From: an archaeon
Lineage (GTDB): Archaea; Thermoproteota; Bathyarchaeia; TCS64
Reading direction: 5' to 3'
Assembly (NCBI GenBank): GCA_020444005.1
Contig: JAHLLU010000007.1
Span: 1-21,224 of the forward strand
DNA length: 21,224 nt
The position numbers were made by a program, and so were the translations under genes. Below the pieces are notes generated by a model. The model was not told where the DNA came from and did not search any database. It saw nothing but the letters and a program-made list of their open reading frames with translations. Every line of letters starts with the position of its first letter. Within the stretch, counting starts at the first letter, position 1. Below, one piece after another: positions 6,438 through 13,943 of the stretch.

Positions 6438-9320
6438 TTATGGGTCTGGGTGTAGCTGTGCGCACCACTCGATGTCTACTAGCTTGTAGCATATTCCTAG
6501 GTCCGCTGCTTCTGCCATTACTGCTGCCTCTGCGGCTGCCTTGTTTTGCGCGTATTCTACGTCCTTAAAGTTGGTCATGAATCCTGTGCACTCTGTTATG
6601 GTGCCAAGGCATTCCTTGACGTGGAAGCCTACTGGGTGTAGGTCCTCGTAGTCGATCTCTAGGATTATCGTTGTGGTTCCACATTGTATCTCCTGTAGCC
6701 ATGACAATAGTCCTCCTCGTAGGGCGTAGCATGTGTAGTATGTGTCTTCGGCTGTGTATCCGTAGACGGTGAAGCCCACGGTCTCGTTTAGGTCCTTGTA
6801 GGTGGATACTATGGCGTGTCCGATGTCGTCCTCGGTGTCTATGCTGTTGTACCATAGTTCGTCGTCCACTAGGTCCATGAGTACATCGCCTTGGTAGTGG
6901 TCTTGCGTGGTTCTTGCCCAGCATCCTTGTGCGTAGAATCCGTCGCCGTAGCCTGTGAATATCTTGGCGTCTGTAAAGTCGTTCATGTATTCGGCTGATA
7001 GGCTTGCGATGGGGCCTCCTACTATGATGAGGTCGCTGCTGCTTATGGCGTATGGGTGTATTGTTGTGGTTTTGTCCCAGTTGTCTGGTGTGCACCAGTC
7101 ATCCTTGAAGGCTGATCGGTAGTCACCTGTGTCTTCGTCGAAGTGATAGTTGAGACGCATCTCGCTTTGTGTGTCGGTGAATTTTCTCATGACCCATGGG
7201 ATGCTTGGTCCGATGTCCTCGCTTTTTATATCGAGTCCTGTGAGCCATGTTTCCTTGTTTTTCCAGTCGCTCCAGGATGATGTTAGCATGGCTGATCCAA
7301 GGCTGTCGCTTGCGTGGCTGTTTTCGCCGATTATGGTCCACTCCCATCTACCGTTGTGCCATTCCTCGTTTTGCTCGTTTAGCTTGGTCGAGTATAGTAC
7401 CTTGTAGTGGGTGTATCCTGTTGTGTCTGCTGTGATGATGATTGTGTCTTCGCTTACGGTGTAGTCGTCTGGTCTTGTTAGTAGTATAGCGTCGCTTGAG
7501 CCATAGATGATTACTTTTTCGGTGAAGTTACAGTAGTAGCCCCATTTCTCTGGGAACCATACTGTATGTTCTGTTTCTAGGCAGTCCCGTGGGTTGCCGT
7601 ATTTGTCGTAGAGGTGGCTTGTGAGTACTATGGTGTCTATGATTTCGCCTTTCTGGGCCCATCTGAATGAGTCTAGTTCGGCTGCTTCTTTAAGGTCCCA
7701 TGGGTTGAATACCTCGTTTAGCTGGTAGAGTACTTCCTTGTCGATGCGGAAGACTCCTGCGTTGAGGTTGGGGTCCATGGCGTTGTGGTTGTCTGTTAGT
7801 CCGTAGACGCTTACGCATCTGAACTGGTGTGTGCTGTTTTCTGGGTGGTCAAAGTCGAGGTCAAAGTCCCATTCGCCGAAGACGTATGGTGTGTCTGGCT
7901 CGCTGTACATTCCTAGTGTCTGTACGGTTTCGCCTTCCTCGTAGATTGGCTGCATGCATTCTGCGGCTGTGCTACACTGGGGTGTGTGTCCCTCCATCAC
8001 TCGTTTGAATACGATGCAGAACTCGTCTCCCCACTCCCACTGGAATGGTTCGATTACTACTGCTCCGTATGGTGGGTGCATGGGGGCCCATGTCCATGCT
8101 CCGGGTGTACCGCCGTCGTTCATGAGCATCTTTGCAAAGTCGCTTGTGCCATCTTTCTTGAATAGCCATGGTGCGTTGTCCCATTCTCCGAGTCCCCTTG
8201 GGTAGGCGACTGGTTCCTTGGGTAAGAGTATAACTATCTCCCCAGTGATGTCATTGTAGTAGATGCTTGGGTCTACTAGCTCATCTGCGCTGGTGGGTAG
8301 TTTTACTGTGTGCTCATAGGTCTCCATGCTTGATAGCAGGCATGGTACATCCACGTCTTCACCGTATCTGCGTACTTCCTCGGCGTTTGTAACCCACTTG
8401 GATATGAGTTGTGGCCAGTATGCTGCATAGCCTACTAGCTGCTCTTCCTCGTCGATTAGTTGACAGAGGTCATATGCTGCGGGCAGTTCTCCCTCTGGGT
8501 AGTAGAAGGGGTGCTTGTAGTATTCTGTTGGTAGGTCGCTGTAGAACTCGGCGTAGCTTCGGCTGCTGGATGAGTCCCCGATATCCCATTCTGCTCTTTG
8601 GCTGAACTCGATCTGGAAGGGGCCTTTCATCTTGTTATTGTCGATGCGTTTTACGTCCTTGATCTCTGTAACCTGTTTCATGACCTTGTTGTAGACTAGC
8701 TGGATGGTTAGCTCCACGAGTGGTGTACCGCCGTCCAGTGGGTTTTTGTTGTAGATGCGTGTCTGGAGTAGGTAGATGGCTTCCCTTGGACCATCGTAGA
8801 TTTGTTTGATGTCCTCAGTCTCTGCCCATCCGTTTGTCCTACGACCTCCATTTGTGTCCGACGTGTCGCTGGCATCCTTGGTTAATTGTTCCTGTTGCCA
8901 GTCTCCTTCGACTCCCGTTACTGTACGGTCTGAGAAGAGGGCGTATGCCCAAGTGTTTCTGAGGTATCCGCCTTCAGTGTAATGGATGTCCATTATCCAT
9001 CCGCTACACCAGAGGTCTTTGGGGACCTCTGGGTTGGCGAATACGTCGATTCCTTTGTAGCTTAGCCCTGTCTCTGAGTCTCCGTCGATCATTTCTCCGT
9101 ATTTTGAGAAGCCGATGTCAACATTGACTTCATCATACGGGTAGAGTATGTATTCGTCTGTGTCCAGTACGCCTTCTATTGTTTGATAGGTCTCGTTTCC
9201 TGGTACTATTGGTGGTGCTACTGCCTGTGCTGTTAGTATTGTTGATAGTAATAGTAGTGCTATGATTGTGTATGTTGTTACTTTTTTGGGTTTATTCATT
9301 GCGTTTCCCATGAATACCAT
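6438..9320 (-). CDS. Large secreted S-layer-like surface protein
   Basis: A 960-residue exported protein. A signal peptide is clear: basic MNKPKK, a hydrophobic run (IIALLLLSTILT) and an A-x-A-type end before VAPPIVPG. The rest is rich in Asp, Glu, Tyr and Trp with no transmembrane helix or sorting tail. There are four NxS/T sequons (two NET, one NST, one NFT) and well over a dozen cysteines, unusual for an archaeal surface protein and suggesting disulfides. From 763 it has DLIIVGGPIA followed by an NDF segment (780-782), similar to the GGP-containing C-terminal module of archaeal S-layer proteins, including ones I recall from Bathyarchaeia. The first ATG (9320) is only 16 bases from the TATA element; ATG at 9311 or 9299 may be the true start. 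Next to glycosyltransferase genes, so a glycosylated surface role is plausible. Confidence 0.78.
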   Translation of the reverse strand: MVFMGNAMNKPKKVTTYTIIALLLLSTILTAQAVAPPIVPGNETYQTIEGVLDTDEYILYPYDEVNVDIGFSKYGEMIDGDSETGLSYKGIDVFANPEVPKDLWCSGWIMDIHYTEGGYLRNTWAYALFSDRTVTGVEGDWQQEQLTKDASDTSDTNGGRRTNGWAETEDIKQIYDGPREAIYLLQTRIYNKNPLDGGTPLVELTIQLVYNKVMKQVTEIKDVKRIDNNKMKGPFQIEFSQRAEWDIGDSSSSRSYAEFYSDLPTEYYKHPFYYPEGELPAAYDLCQLIDEEEQLVGYAAYWPQLISKWVTNAEEVRRYGEDVDVPCLLSSMETYEHTVKLPTSADELVDPSIYYNDITGEIVILLPKEPVAYPRGLGEWDNAPWLFKKDGTSDFAKMLMNDGGTPGAWTWAPMHPPYGAVVIEPFQWEWGDEFCIVFKRVMEGHTPQCSTAAECMQPIYEEGETVQTLGMYSEPDTPYVFGEWDFDLDFDHPENSTHQFRCVSVYGLTDNHNAMDPNLNAGVFRIDKEVLYQLNEVFNPWDLKEAAELDSFRWAQKGEIIDTIVLTSHLYDKYGNPRDCLETEHTVWFPEKWGYYCNFTEKVIIYGSSDAILLTRPDDYTVSEDTIIITADTTGYTHYKVLYSTKLNEQNEEWHNGRWEWTIIGENSHASDSLGSAMLTSSWSDWKNKETWLTGLDIKSEDIGPSIPWVMRKFTDTQSEMRLNYHFDEDTGDYRSAFKDDWCTPDNWDKTTTIHPYAISSSDLIIVGGPIASLSAEYMNDFTDAKIFTGYGDGFYAQGCWARTTQDHYQGDVLMDLVDDELWYNSIDTEDDIGHAIVSTYKDLNETVGFTVYGYTAEDTYYTCYALRGGLLSWLQEIQCGTTTIILEIDYEDLHPVGFHVKECLGTITECTGFMTNFKDVEYAQNKAAAEAAVMAEAADLGICYKLVDIEWCAQLHPDP

Positions 9321-9330
9321 TCTTTAAACT

Positions 9331-9340
9331 TTAATAAACA
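9331..9340 (-). promoter_or_regulatory. TATA element for the surface-protein gene
   Basis: Minus strand TGTTTATTAA, about 25 bases before ATG 9311. A second AT run TTTAAA at 9323-9328 is about 26 bases before ATG 9299. Either would give a leaderless mRNA that still encodes the whole signal peptide. Confidence 0.5.
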
Positions 9341-9387
9341 ATAATACTACCGTGAAGCAGTGTGTTGGGTTACAAATCTACCAAATA

Positions 9388-10539
9388 TCAGTTGTTTTCT
9401 AGTACTTTTTCCAACACTTTTTCGACGCGGTCACAGTGAATAGTCCATGTAAATCGTCTCTCAATGTGTTTTCTCGCATTGTTTCCCATTTTGTCCCTGA
9501 GGCGACGGTCTTCTAGTAACTCTATGTGTTTGTCCGCCATAAAATCTAGATTGTATGGTTTGATTCTGTATCCTGTTTTTTGGTGGATTACTGTTTCCTG
9601 TGGTCCTGCGTGGTTCCATACTATTGATGGTGTTCCACATGCAGCTGCCTCTAGTGGTCCTAGTCCAAAGTCTTCCTCTGGTGATGTGTATGCGTAGGTG
9701 TATGCGTTTTGGTAAGCTGAGATTAACTGGTTAGATGTGAGTTTGCCTGTGAACTCTGTGTTTTCCTGTATCTCCAGTTTTTCTGCGAGTTTTTCTAGTT
9801 CTTTAGTATGAGGTGTGGGTTCTCCTGTGATCTTGCATTTGATGTTTGGGATTGTTTGTTTAATTTTCTTTATGCATTGGAGTAGGTAGTCGATTCTTTT
9901 TTGAGGTATGTGTCTGTTGGTAGTGAGAATATATGATTCTGTTTTTCTTCTCTTTGGCTGGAATTTTTGTTGATCTACTCCCGGGTAGCAAACTACGCTG
10001 TTTTGATTGTAAGCATTTTGGATTTGTCTTCTTATCCAGTTGGAGTTTGTGAGTATGATTCTAGCAGATTTTATGGAGATGTTATCAAGTCGTTTGATTA
10101 TTCCCGGGTTTTTATGCAGTAGGCTTAGTAAAGATAGGCTGGGGTCTGTGTTCCATCCTGTTTTTTTATCGATCTCTCTTGGATGTAGAAACCTGTTTGC
10201 TTGATGCAGATATGAAACATATGGAATACCTGTTTTTCTCGATATGTTGTAGGCTATCCAGTTGCTTGGTTGTCCATGTGCAATGAGTATTTCCCTGTCT
10301 TTAAAGTCTCGGCTTGGTGTTCTGAGGCTTGTGTCTATCATTTTCGTCGCTGTTTTTAGAGGGAGTTTGTCTGTGATACCGTTTGATAGTTGGATTAGTT
10401 CAACTTCTTTGGCTAGTTCTGGGAAGCAGTCTTGTTTTATTATTGGTGCGTAGACTTTGACTTGGTGTCCTCGTTCGATTAGTCCTTTTGCTTGGCTGAG
10501 TACTGTTCTTTCTCCGCCGCCGCTATAGAAGAAGCCCAT
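9388..10539 (-). CDS. GT4-family (GT-B fold) glycosyltransferase
   Basis: A 383-residue GT4 enzyme, likely moving a sugar from a nucleotide donor to a lipid-linked or polysaccharide acceptor on the cytosolic face. The N-terminal SGGGER loop (6-11) and the C-terminal E-x7-E donor motif (Glu289 to Glu297 in EEDFGLGPLE) are clear, with ITGEP and FTGKL strands before it. Odd start: the first ATG omits the usual first beta strand. The upstream codons read KINIGIIH in frame, exactly what should precede MGFFYSGGGER, but are preceded by TAG (10564-10566) with no ATG, GTG or TTG between. A TTG to TAG change, a sequencing error or a non-canonical start would explain this. A weak TATA-like CCTAAAC lies about 27 bases before that TAG. 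Codon use is more AT-rich than in the neighbouring surface-protein gene. Confidence 0.88.
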   Translation of the reverse strand: MGFFYSGGGERTVLSQAKGLIERGHQVKVYAPIIKQDCFPELAKEVELIQLSNGITDKLPLKTATKMIDTSLRTPSRDFKDREILIAHGQPSNWIAYNISRKTGIPYVSYLHQANRFLHPREIDKKTGWNTDPSLSLLSLLHKNPGIIKRLDNISIKSARIILTNSNWIRRQIQNAYNQNSVVCYPGVDQQKFQPKRRKTESYILTTNRHIPQKRIDYLLQCIKKIKQTIPNIKCKITGEPTPHTKELEKLAEKLEIQENTEFTGKLTSNQLISAYQNAYTYAYTSPEEDFGLGPLEAAACGTPSIVWNHAGPQETVIHQKTGYRIKPYNLDFMADKHIELLEDRRLRDKMGNNARKHIERRFTWTIHCDRVEKVLEKVLENN

Positions 10540-10728
10540 GTGAATGATGCCTATGTTGATTTTCTACACCAGATTCTATGGGTGTGGCTGTTTAGGATAA
10601 TCTTGTGTTCTAGTGATCTGTTTTTCTCAGTCTTAGGGCTCTTGGTATTATCTACCTGTAACTCTGATAACTGCATTCGCTGAACTGTAGTCTTATCTCA
10701 ATTTCCGATAAAAAATAGTGAGAATACA
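10540..10728. other. Divergent intergenic region between GT4 and DPM1-like genes
   Basis: It holds the missing N-terminal codons of the GT4 gene (10540-10563) and presumably both promoters. AT-rich CGATAAAAAATA (10706-10717) is rather close to the GTG at 10729 for a leaderless start. CTAGTGATCT at 10610-10619 matches nine of ten bases of one arm of the PadR-region palindrome, which may be chance. No gene seen. Confidence 0.4.
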
Positions 10729-11430
10729 GTGAAACCCTTAGTCTCCGTTATTGCCCCTATTTACAACGAAAAAAAGACACTGGAGATTAACATAGAGAAA
10801 ATACGTAAGGCACTAGCTGATTATTCTCACGAGATAATCATAGTCGATGATAACAGCCCTGACGGAAGCGGAGAAATCGCCGATCGTCTCGCTAAACAAT
10901 ATAATGACATCAAGGTTCTTCATCGCGACACAAAGCTCGGACTAGGAACCGCATACAAGGACGGTTTTCATCTCACCAATGGAGACCTTTTGGTTTCTAT
11001 TGATAGCGATCTAAGTCACGACCCAGATTACTTGCCCGAGCTTATCGCCAAGTCCAATGATTATGATATTGTAATTGGAAGTCGATTAATACCTGGAGGA
11101 AAGATCATAGGAAGAGACTTTACACGTGATTTTCTCAGCTATTTCACAAACCTTGTCATACGAAAGCTTCTCAGAAGACGAATCTATGACTGGACTAGCG
11201 GTTACAGGGTTTATAGACGATCTGCTTGGGAGGCTGTGATGCCACAGGTTCACTGTGATAAATGGGATTTTCAGTTTGAAAGCCTCTACAAGGCATTAAA
11301 AATGAAGCAGAGTGTTACTGAGATACCAATTACTTTCTATGAGCGAGCTGACGGTAACTCCAAGTTCACTACTGGTGATGCTCTCGGCTTTATCGATAGC
11401 TTTGTGCAGATTATCCTTGGATTAAAATAG
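10729..11430 (+). CDS. Polyprenol/dolichol-phosphate mannosyltransferase-like GT2
   Basis: A 233-residue GT2 enzyme of the Dpm1 type, expected to transfer mannose or another hexose from a nucleotide sugar to a polyprenyl/dolichyl phosphate on the cytosolic face for protein or glycan glycosylation. Marks are PIYNEKKTL (10-18), VDDNSPDGSG (Asp40, Asp41), the metal-binding DSD (92-94, SIDSDLSHDP), IGSRLIPGG and TSGYRVYRR. No transmembrane helix, so it is the compact soluble-catalytic class lacking a GtrA-like tail. Start codon is GTG; the protein begins at the first beta strand, so this start is well supported. Its 3' end overlaps the convergent membrane GT2 gene by nine bases. Confidence 0.92.
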   Translation: MKPLVSVIAPIYNEKKTLEINIEKIRKALADYSHEIIIVDDNSPDGSGEIADRLAKQYNDIKVLHRDTKLGLGTAYKDGFHLTNGDLLVSIDSDLSHDPDYLPELIAKSNDYDIVIGSRLIPGGKIIGRDFTRDFLSYFTNLVIRKLLRRRIYDWTSGYRVYRRSAWEAVMPQVHCDKWDFQFESLYKALKMKQSVTEIPITFYERADGNSKFTTGDALGFIDSFVQIILGLK

Positions 11431-12807
11431 ATTTGGCTTAACCGAAAGCAGTATCACAGTTAGAAACCCTGTAGTATGTAGAGTGAAATAAACTAGCATA
11501 CCGGTGTTTCCCCTCATTAATGCTAGTGCTAGCCCTATTGTAGCGTATACGGTAAGTATTATCTCTGGTAATAGGAGCTTGAGGCTTGAGCTTTGTATCA
11601 GGTTTCCTTTTTTCTGTGATTTTATGTTATATTTGGATGTTCTCTGGAACTCTCCTCCCTGTTTGAACAAGCCTCGTATTACTGCGAGACTGCATTCTAA
11701 GCTGAGTCCTAGGCTGGATACGAACAGAAACAAGAAATCACTTGTGAATCCAATCCTAGGGACCTTGTTTTCCCTCATAAGAATTAAAAAGATTGCTACA
11801 TGACTCAGTGTTCCAATTAAACCGATTGCACCAAGGGCATCAGGAATGGTTTTTGTGTTCAATAATAGCGCTGGAACTGATAAAATCATCAATATTATGG
11901 TCCAGAGATAAACAGAGTACCCGTTAAGATGAAGAATCGACTGGGTCTTCTGTTTGATGCTCAAATTGCTTTGAATAATTTCTTTGAACAGCTTCTTGCT
12001 GCACTGTATGCTCCCTTTTGCCCATCGCCGCTGCTGAATCCTGTAGTCTTCTATTGTGGGGGGTATCTCACCTGGGACTACAATGTCACGTATGTATGCT
12101 GCTTTCCATCCCTGCATCTGTATCCTGTAACTGATGTCAAGGTCCTCTGAGAGGGTGTCCGCTTTCCAGCCTCCAGCATCAATTATTGCTTTTCGTCTTA
12201 TTACTCCGCAGCTACCATTGAAGTTGATGAACAGGTTTGATGCGTTCCTACCTACTTGCTCGATATAATGGTGCCAGTCCAATGCTAAGGCGATAGCTCT
12301 GGTTAACTTGTTGAATCCTTTATTGATGTGCCCCCATCTTGTCTGAACTAATCCAATCTCTGGATCAGACTCCATTATGGGAATTACTCTTCTCAAAAAA
12401 TCTGACTCGGGTAAAAAATCAGCATCAAAAATGGCAAAATACTCTGCATCGCTTTGATTGAACCCGTTTTGTAGTGCTCCAGCTTTGTAGCCTTCTCTTG
12501 ACTCTCTTCGAAGCACCTTAATGACTTGCTTACCAGTTGTCTTTTCATCAATTATTTCCTTTGTTTCATCCGTACTATCATCAAGTAACTGTATCTCAAG
12601 GGAATTATGTGGATAATCAAGTTTCACAACATCATCGATAAGTCTTGAAACTACTTCTTTTTCATTATAAACTGGAAGCTGAACAGCCACCTTAGGGTAG
12701 TTGGTGAGTTCAGTTCCTCTTCGGTCCCTGTATTTTCGCGTAGCCCATGTCAGGTACAGATTATTCGCTGCGTAGAACAGAATTAAAACAGAGAAAACAG
12801 TGAACAA
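11422..12807 (-). CDS. Membrane GT2 glycosyltransferase (cellulose/glucomannan synthase-like)
   Basis: A 461-residue integral membrane processive-type GT2. The D, DxD, D, QxxRW set is complete: LLDDS (Asp76-Asp77), FDADF (128-130), SEDLD (Asp222) and QQRRW (258-262). One N-terminal membrane helix (about 3-20) and about five after the catalytic domain (around 298-318, 325-348, 360-382, 412-432 and 436-456) suit polymer synthesis coupled to export, or glycosylation of a lipid carrier. Such enzymes make beta-linked polysaccharides; the product here is unknown. Start is TTG, with TATAAAATA 19-27 bases upstream, so probably leaderless. With the adjacent GT4 and DPM1-like genes it suggests a surface-glycan locus. 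Confidence 0.9.
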   Translation of the reverse strand: MFTVFSVLILFYAANNLYLTWATRKYRDRRGTELTNYPKVAVQLPVYNEKEVVSRLIDDVVKLDYPHNSLEIQLLDDSTDETKEIIDEKTTGKQVIKVLRRESREGYKAGALQNGFNQSDAEYFAIFDADFLPESDFLRRVIPIMESDPEIGLVQTRWGHINKGFNKLTRAIALALDWHHYIEQVGRNASNLFINFNGSCGVIRRKAIIDAGGWKADTLSEDLDISYRIQMQGWKAAYIRDIVVPGEIPPTIEDYRIQQRRWAKGSIQCSKKLFKEIIQSNLSIKQKTQSILHLNGYSVYLWTIILMILSVPALLLNTKTIPDALGAIGLIGTLSHVAIFLILMRENKVPRIGFTSDFLFLFVSSLGLSLECSLAVIRGLFKQGGEFQRTSKYNIKSQKKGNLIQSSSLKLLLPEIILTVYATIGLALALMRGNTGMLVYFTLHTTGFLTVILLSVKPNLF

Positions 12808-12825
12808 ACCACTGATTAAATACGC

Positions 12826-12834
12826 TATTTTATA
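12826..12834 (-). promoter_or_regulatory. TATA box for the membrane GT2 gene
   Basis: Minus strand TATAAAATA, centred about 23 bases before the TTG at 12807. This is the best TATA match in the window and supports the TTG as a leaderless start. Confidence 0.6.
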
Positions 12835-12888
12835 CCCCAGTAAAAGAATGAAACAAGTTATAGTTATTGTTTTTTATAAAAGAAAGGA

Positions 12889-13230
12889 TTAGACTTCTTC
12901 TTCCAGAATATCTATGACATAAAGCAAAGCGTTCGCCATAACTGCGTTCTCCCAGTTCTCTGTTTCTGTGACCATCTGAAGCCCTAGTTTTATTGCTTCC
13001 ACTCCTTTCTCAGGTGGCGCAATGGGGTCAACGATAATATAGTTTTGTGCTATGAAACTTACCTTTGATAAAACAGTCATACCTGGCTCCAGTTCGTTGA
13101 ATAGAACATTTTCACGGTTGAACAAAATGACTCTGCCGTCTTTCATTCGGCTAATTATGCTATCGCCTTTTCCTTTTAATACGAGAACTGTAAGCTCGTC
13201 ACCCAGACTTACATCCGGGGTTGAATCCAT
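12889..13230 (-). CDS. Small TRAM-like beta-barrel protein of unknown function
   Basis: A 113-residue protein from ATG 13230; an in-frame TTG at 13239 would add three residues. Residues about 8-70 read like a TRAM/OB-type barrel: GDELTVLVLKGKGDSIISRM, then DGRVILFNREN, then a LEPGMTVLSKVSFIAQNYIIVDP strand pair, as in small archaeal RNA-binding TRAM proteins. A helical tail (about 75-113, acidic end LEEEV) follows. An RNA-binding role is inference; I do not recognise a named family. It is divergent from the PadR gene, and a degenerate copy of the PadR palindrome lies in its upstream region, so the two may be co-regulated. A T-rich stretch (CCTTTCTTTT) follows its stop. Confidence 0.7.
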   Translation of the reverse strand: MDSTPDVSLGDELTVLVLKGKGDSIISRMKDGRVILFNRENVLFNELEPGMTVLSKVSFIAQNYIIVDPIAPPEKGVEAIKLGLQMVTETENWENAVMANALLYVIDILEEEV

Positions 13231-13297
13231 ATTATACAATTTAAATCACATAGACATTTTATGTTGGGTTATTTAATTAATGTGGTAAATTTCTATA

Positions 13298-13313
13298 AAA
13301 TTACCAGTGATAT
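13298..13313. promoter_or_regulatory. Second, degenerate copy of the PadR-region operator
   Basis: AAATTACCAGTGATAT matches 13 of 16 positions of ATATCACTAGTGATAT at 13362-13377. The two centres are 64 bp apart, about six helical turns. It overlaps the AT-rich TATAAAA at 13294-13300 in the promoter region of the divergent TRAM-like gene. Confidence 0.5.
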
Positions 13314-13360
13314 TTGGATAAACGCTGTCTTTTTTCATCTAACTAAAAACCAAAACACCT

Positions 13361-13378
13361 CATATCACTAGTGATATG
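13361..13378. promoter_or_regulatory. Perfect 18-bp palindrome, likely PadR operator
   Basis: CATATCACTAGTGATATG is a perfect inverted repeat immediately upstream of the TATA-like TTATATTCTATAAATC (13380-13395). A bound dimer would block the TFB/TBP site of the PadR gene, the usual geometry of negative autoregulation. Confidence 0.65.
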
Positions 13379-13379
13379 C

Positions 13380-13418
13380 TTATATTCTATAAATCTCATA
13401 GTAACGCGAATAGAGGTC
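13380..13418 (+). promoter_or_regulatory. PadR gene promoter and Shine-Dalgarno
   Basis: AT-rich TATA region at 13380-13395, then GAGGTC at 13413-13418 complementary to the 16S 3' end (ACCTCC), seven bases before the ATG at 13425. This is the clearest Shine-Dalgarno in the window and contrasts with the leaderless starts of other genes. Confidence 0.6.
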
Positions 13419-13424
13419 AAATAG

Positions 13425-13943
13425 ATGTCACAGTCACCGGGAAAAGTGCCACGAGGATTCACACGCTACTACGTACTATATCTATTATCCGAAAATGAGC
13501 TAACAGGCAAGGACATAATCGATGAATCCGTCGAGAGAAGCGAGGGTGACTGGTCACCGTCCCCTGGGTTGATTTATCCCCTTCTAGGACGACTTGTGCG
13601 AGATGGTCTCATCAAGGAACTTGATGGTGGAAAATTCACAATCACCGAAGATGGCTTAGATGAACTAGCCAAGAAAGATGAGTTCCAAGAAGAACTTGAG
13701 GGTCAACTTACTCTAATCAATAAACTAGGTCTATCTATGTTCGCTGCTGGTAAGTTCCTTGCAGATGAGGCTATAGACAAGATCAGTGGCATATCTGCAA
13801 CGGCTTGGGATAAGCTGACAAATCGTTCTCCTAGTGCACAACGCAGTTTTGAGGAAAAATATGAACAGTTTTTGCGTGAGGAGCTTGAGAAGCTAAATCA
13901 TAAAAAAATGGAGAAAACGCAGGTTTCTGAAGATCCAGAGTGA
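13425..13943 (+). CDS. PadR-family transcriptional regulator
   Basis: A 172-residue regulator. The PadR winged helix covers about 8-85: a first helix (RYYVLYLLSENELTGKDIIDE), then PSPGLIYPLLGRLVRDGLI as the helix-turn-helix and the wing GGKFTITEDGLDEL. The remaining 85 residues are helical and charged, likely the dimerisation helix plus an extension (usual PadR proteins are 100-180 residues). It binds DNA as a dimer, and the perfect palindrome at its own promoter is the obvious target. The start is supported by the Shine-Dalgarno. Ligand unknown. Its neighbour on the divergent side is the TRAM-like protein; the rRNA operon follows downstream. Confidence 0.9.
   Translation: MSQSPGKVPRGFTRYYVLYLLSENELTGKDIIDESVERSEGDWSPSPGLIYPLLGRLVRDGLIKELDGGKFTITEDGLDELAKKDEFQEELEGQLTLINKLGLSMFAAGKFLADEAIDKISGISATAWDKLTNRSPSAQRSFEEKYEQFLREELEKLNHKKMEKTQVSEDPE

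Noticed and set aside
6224..6568. 114-codon plus-strand ORF opposite the small amidase partner
   Set aside because: Antisense to the coupled small ORF and to the 3' end of the surface-protein gene; its hydrophobic composition comes from the antisense frame.
6565..7095. 176-codon ORF inside the surface-protein gene on the same strand
   Set aside because: Frame-shifted shadow rich in Arg, His and Pro, typical of an alternative frame of a strongly codon-biased gene.
10564..10566. In-frame TAG before the GT4 gene read as pyrrolysine
   Set aside because: TAG is the plain stop codon of several genes here (PhzF-like, amidase, Dpm1-like), no Pyl machinery is visible, and a TAG directly after a GTG start would be very unusual. 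A mutated or miscalled start is simpler.
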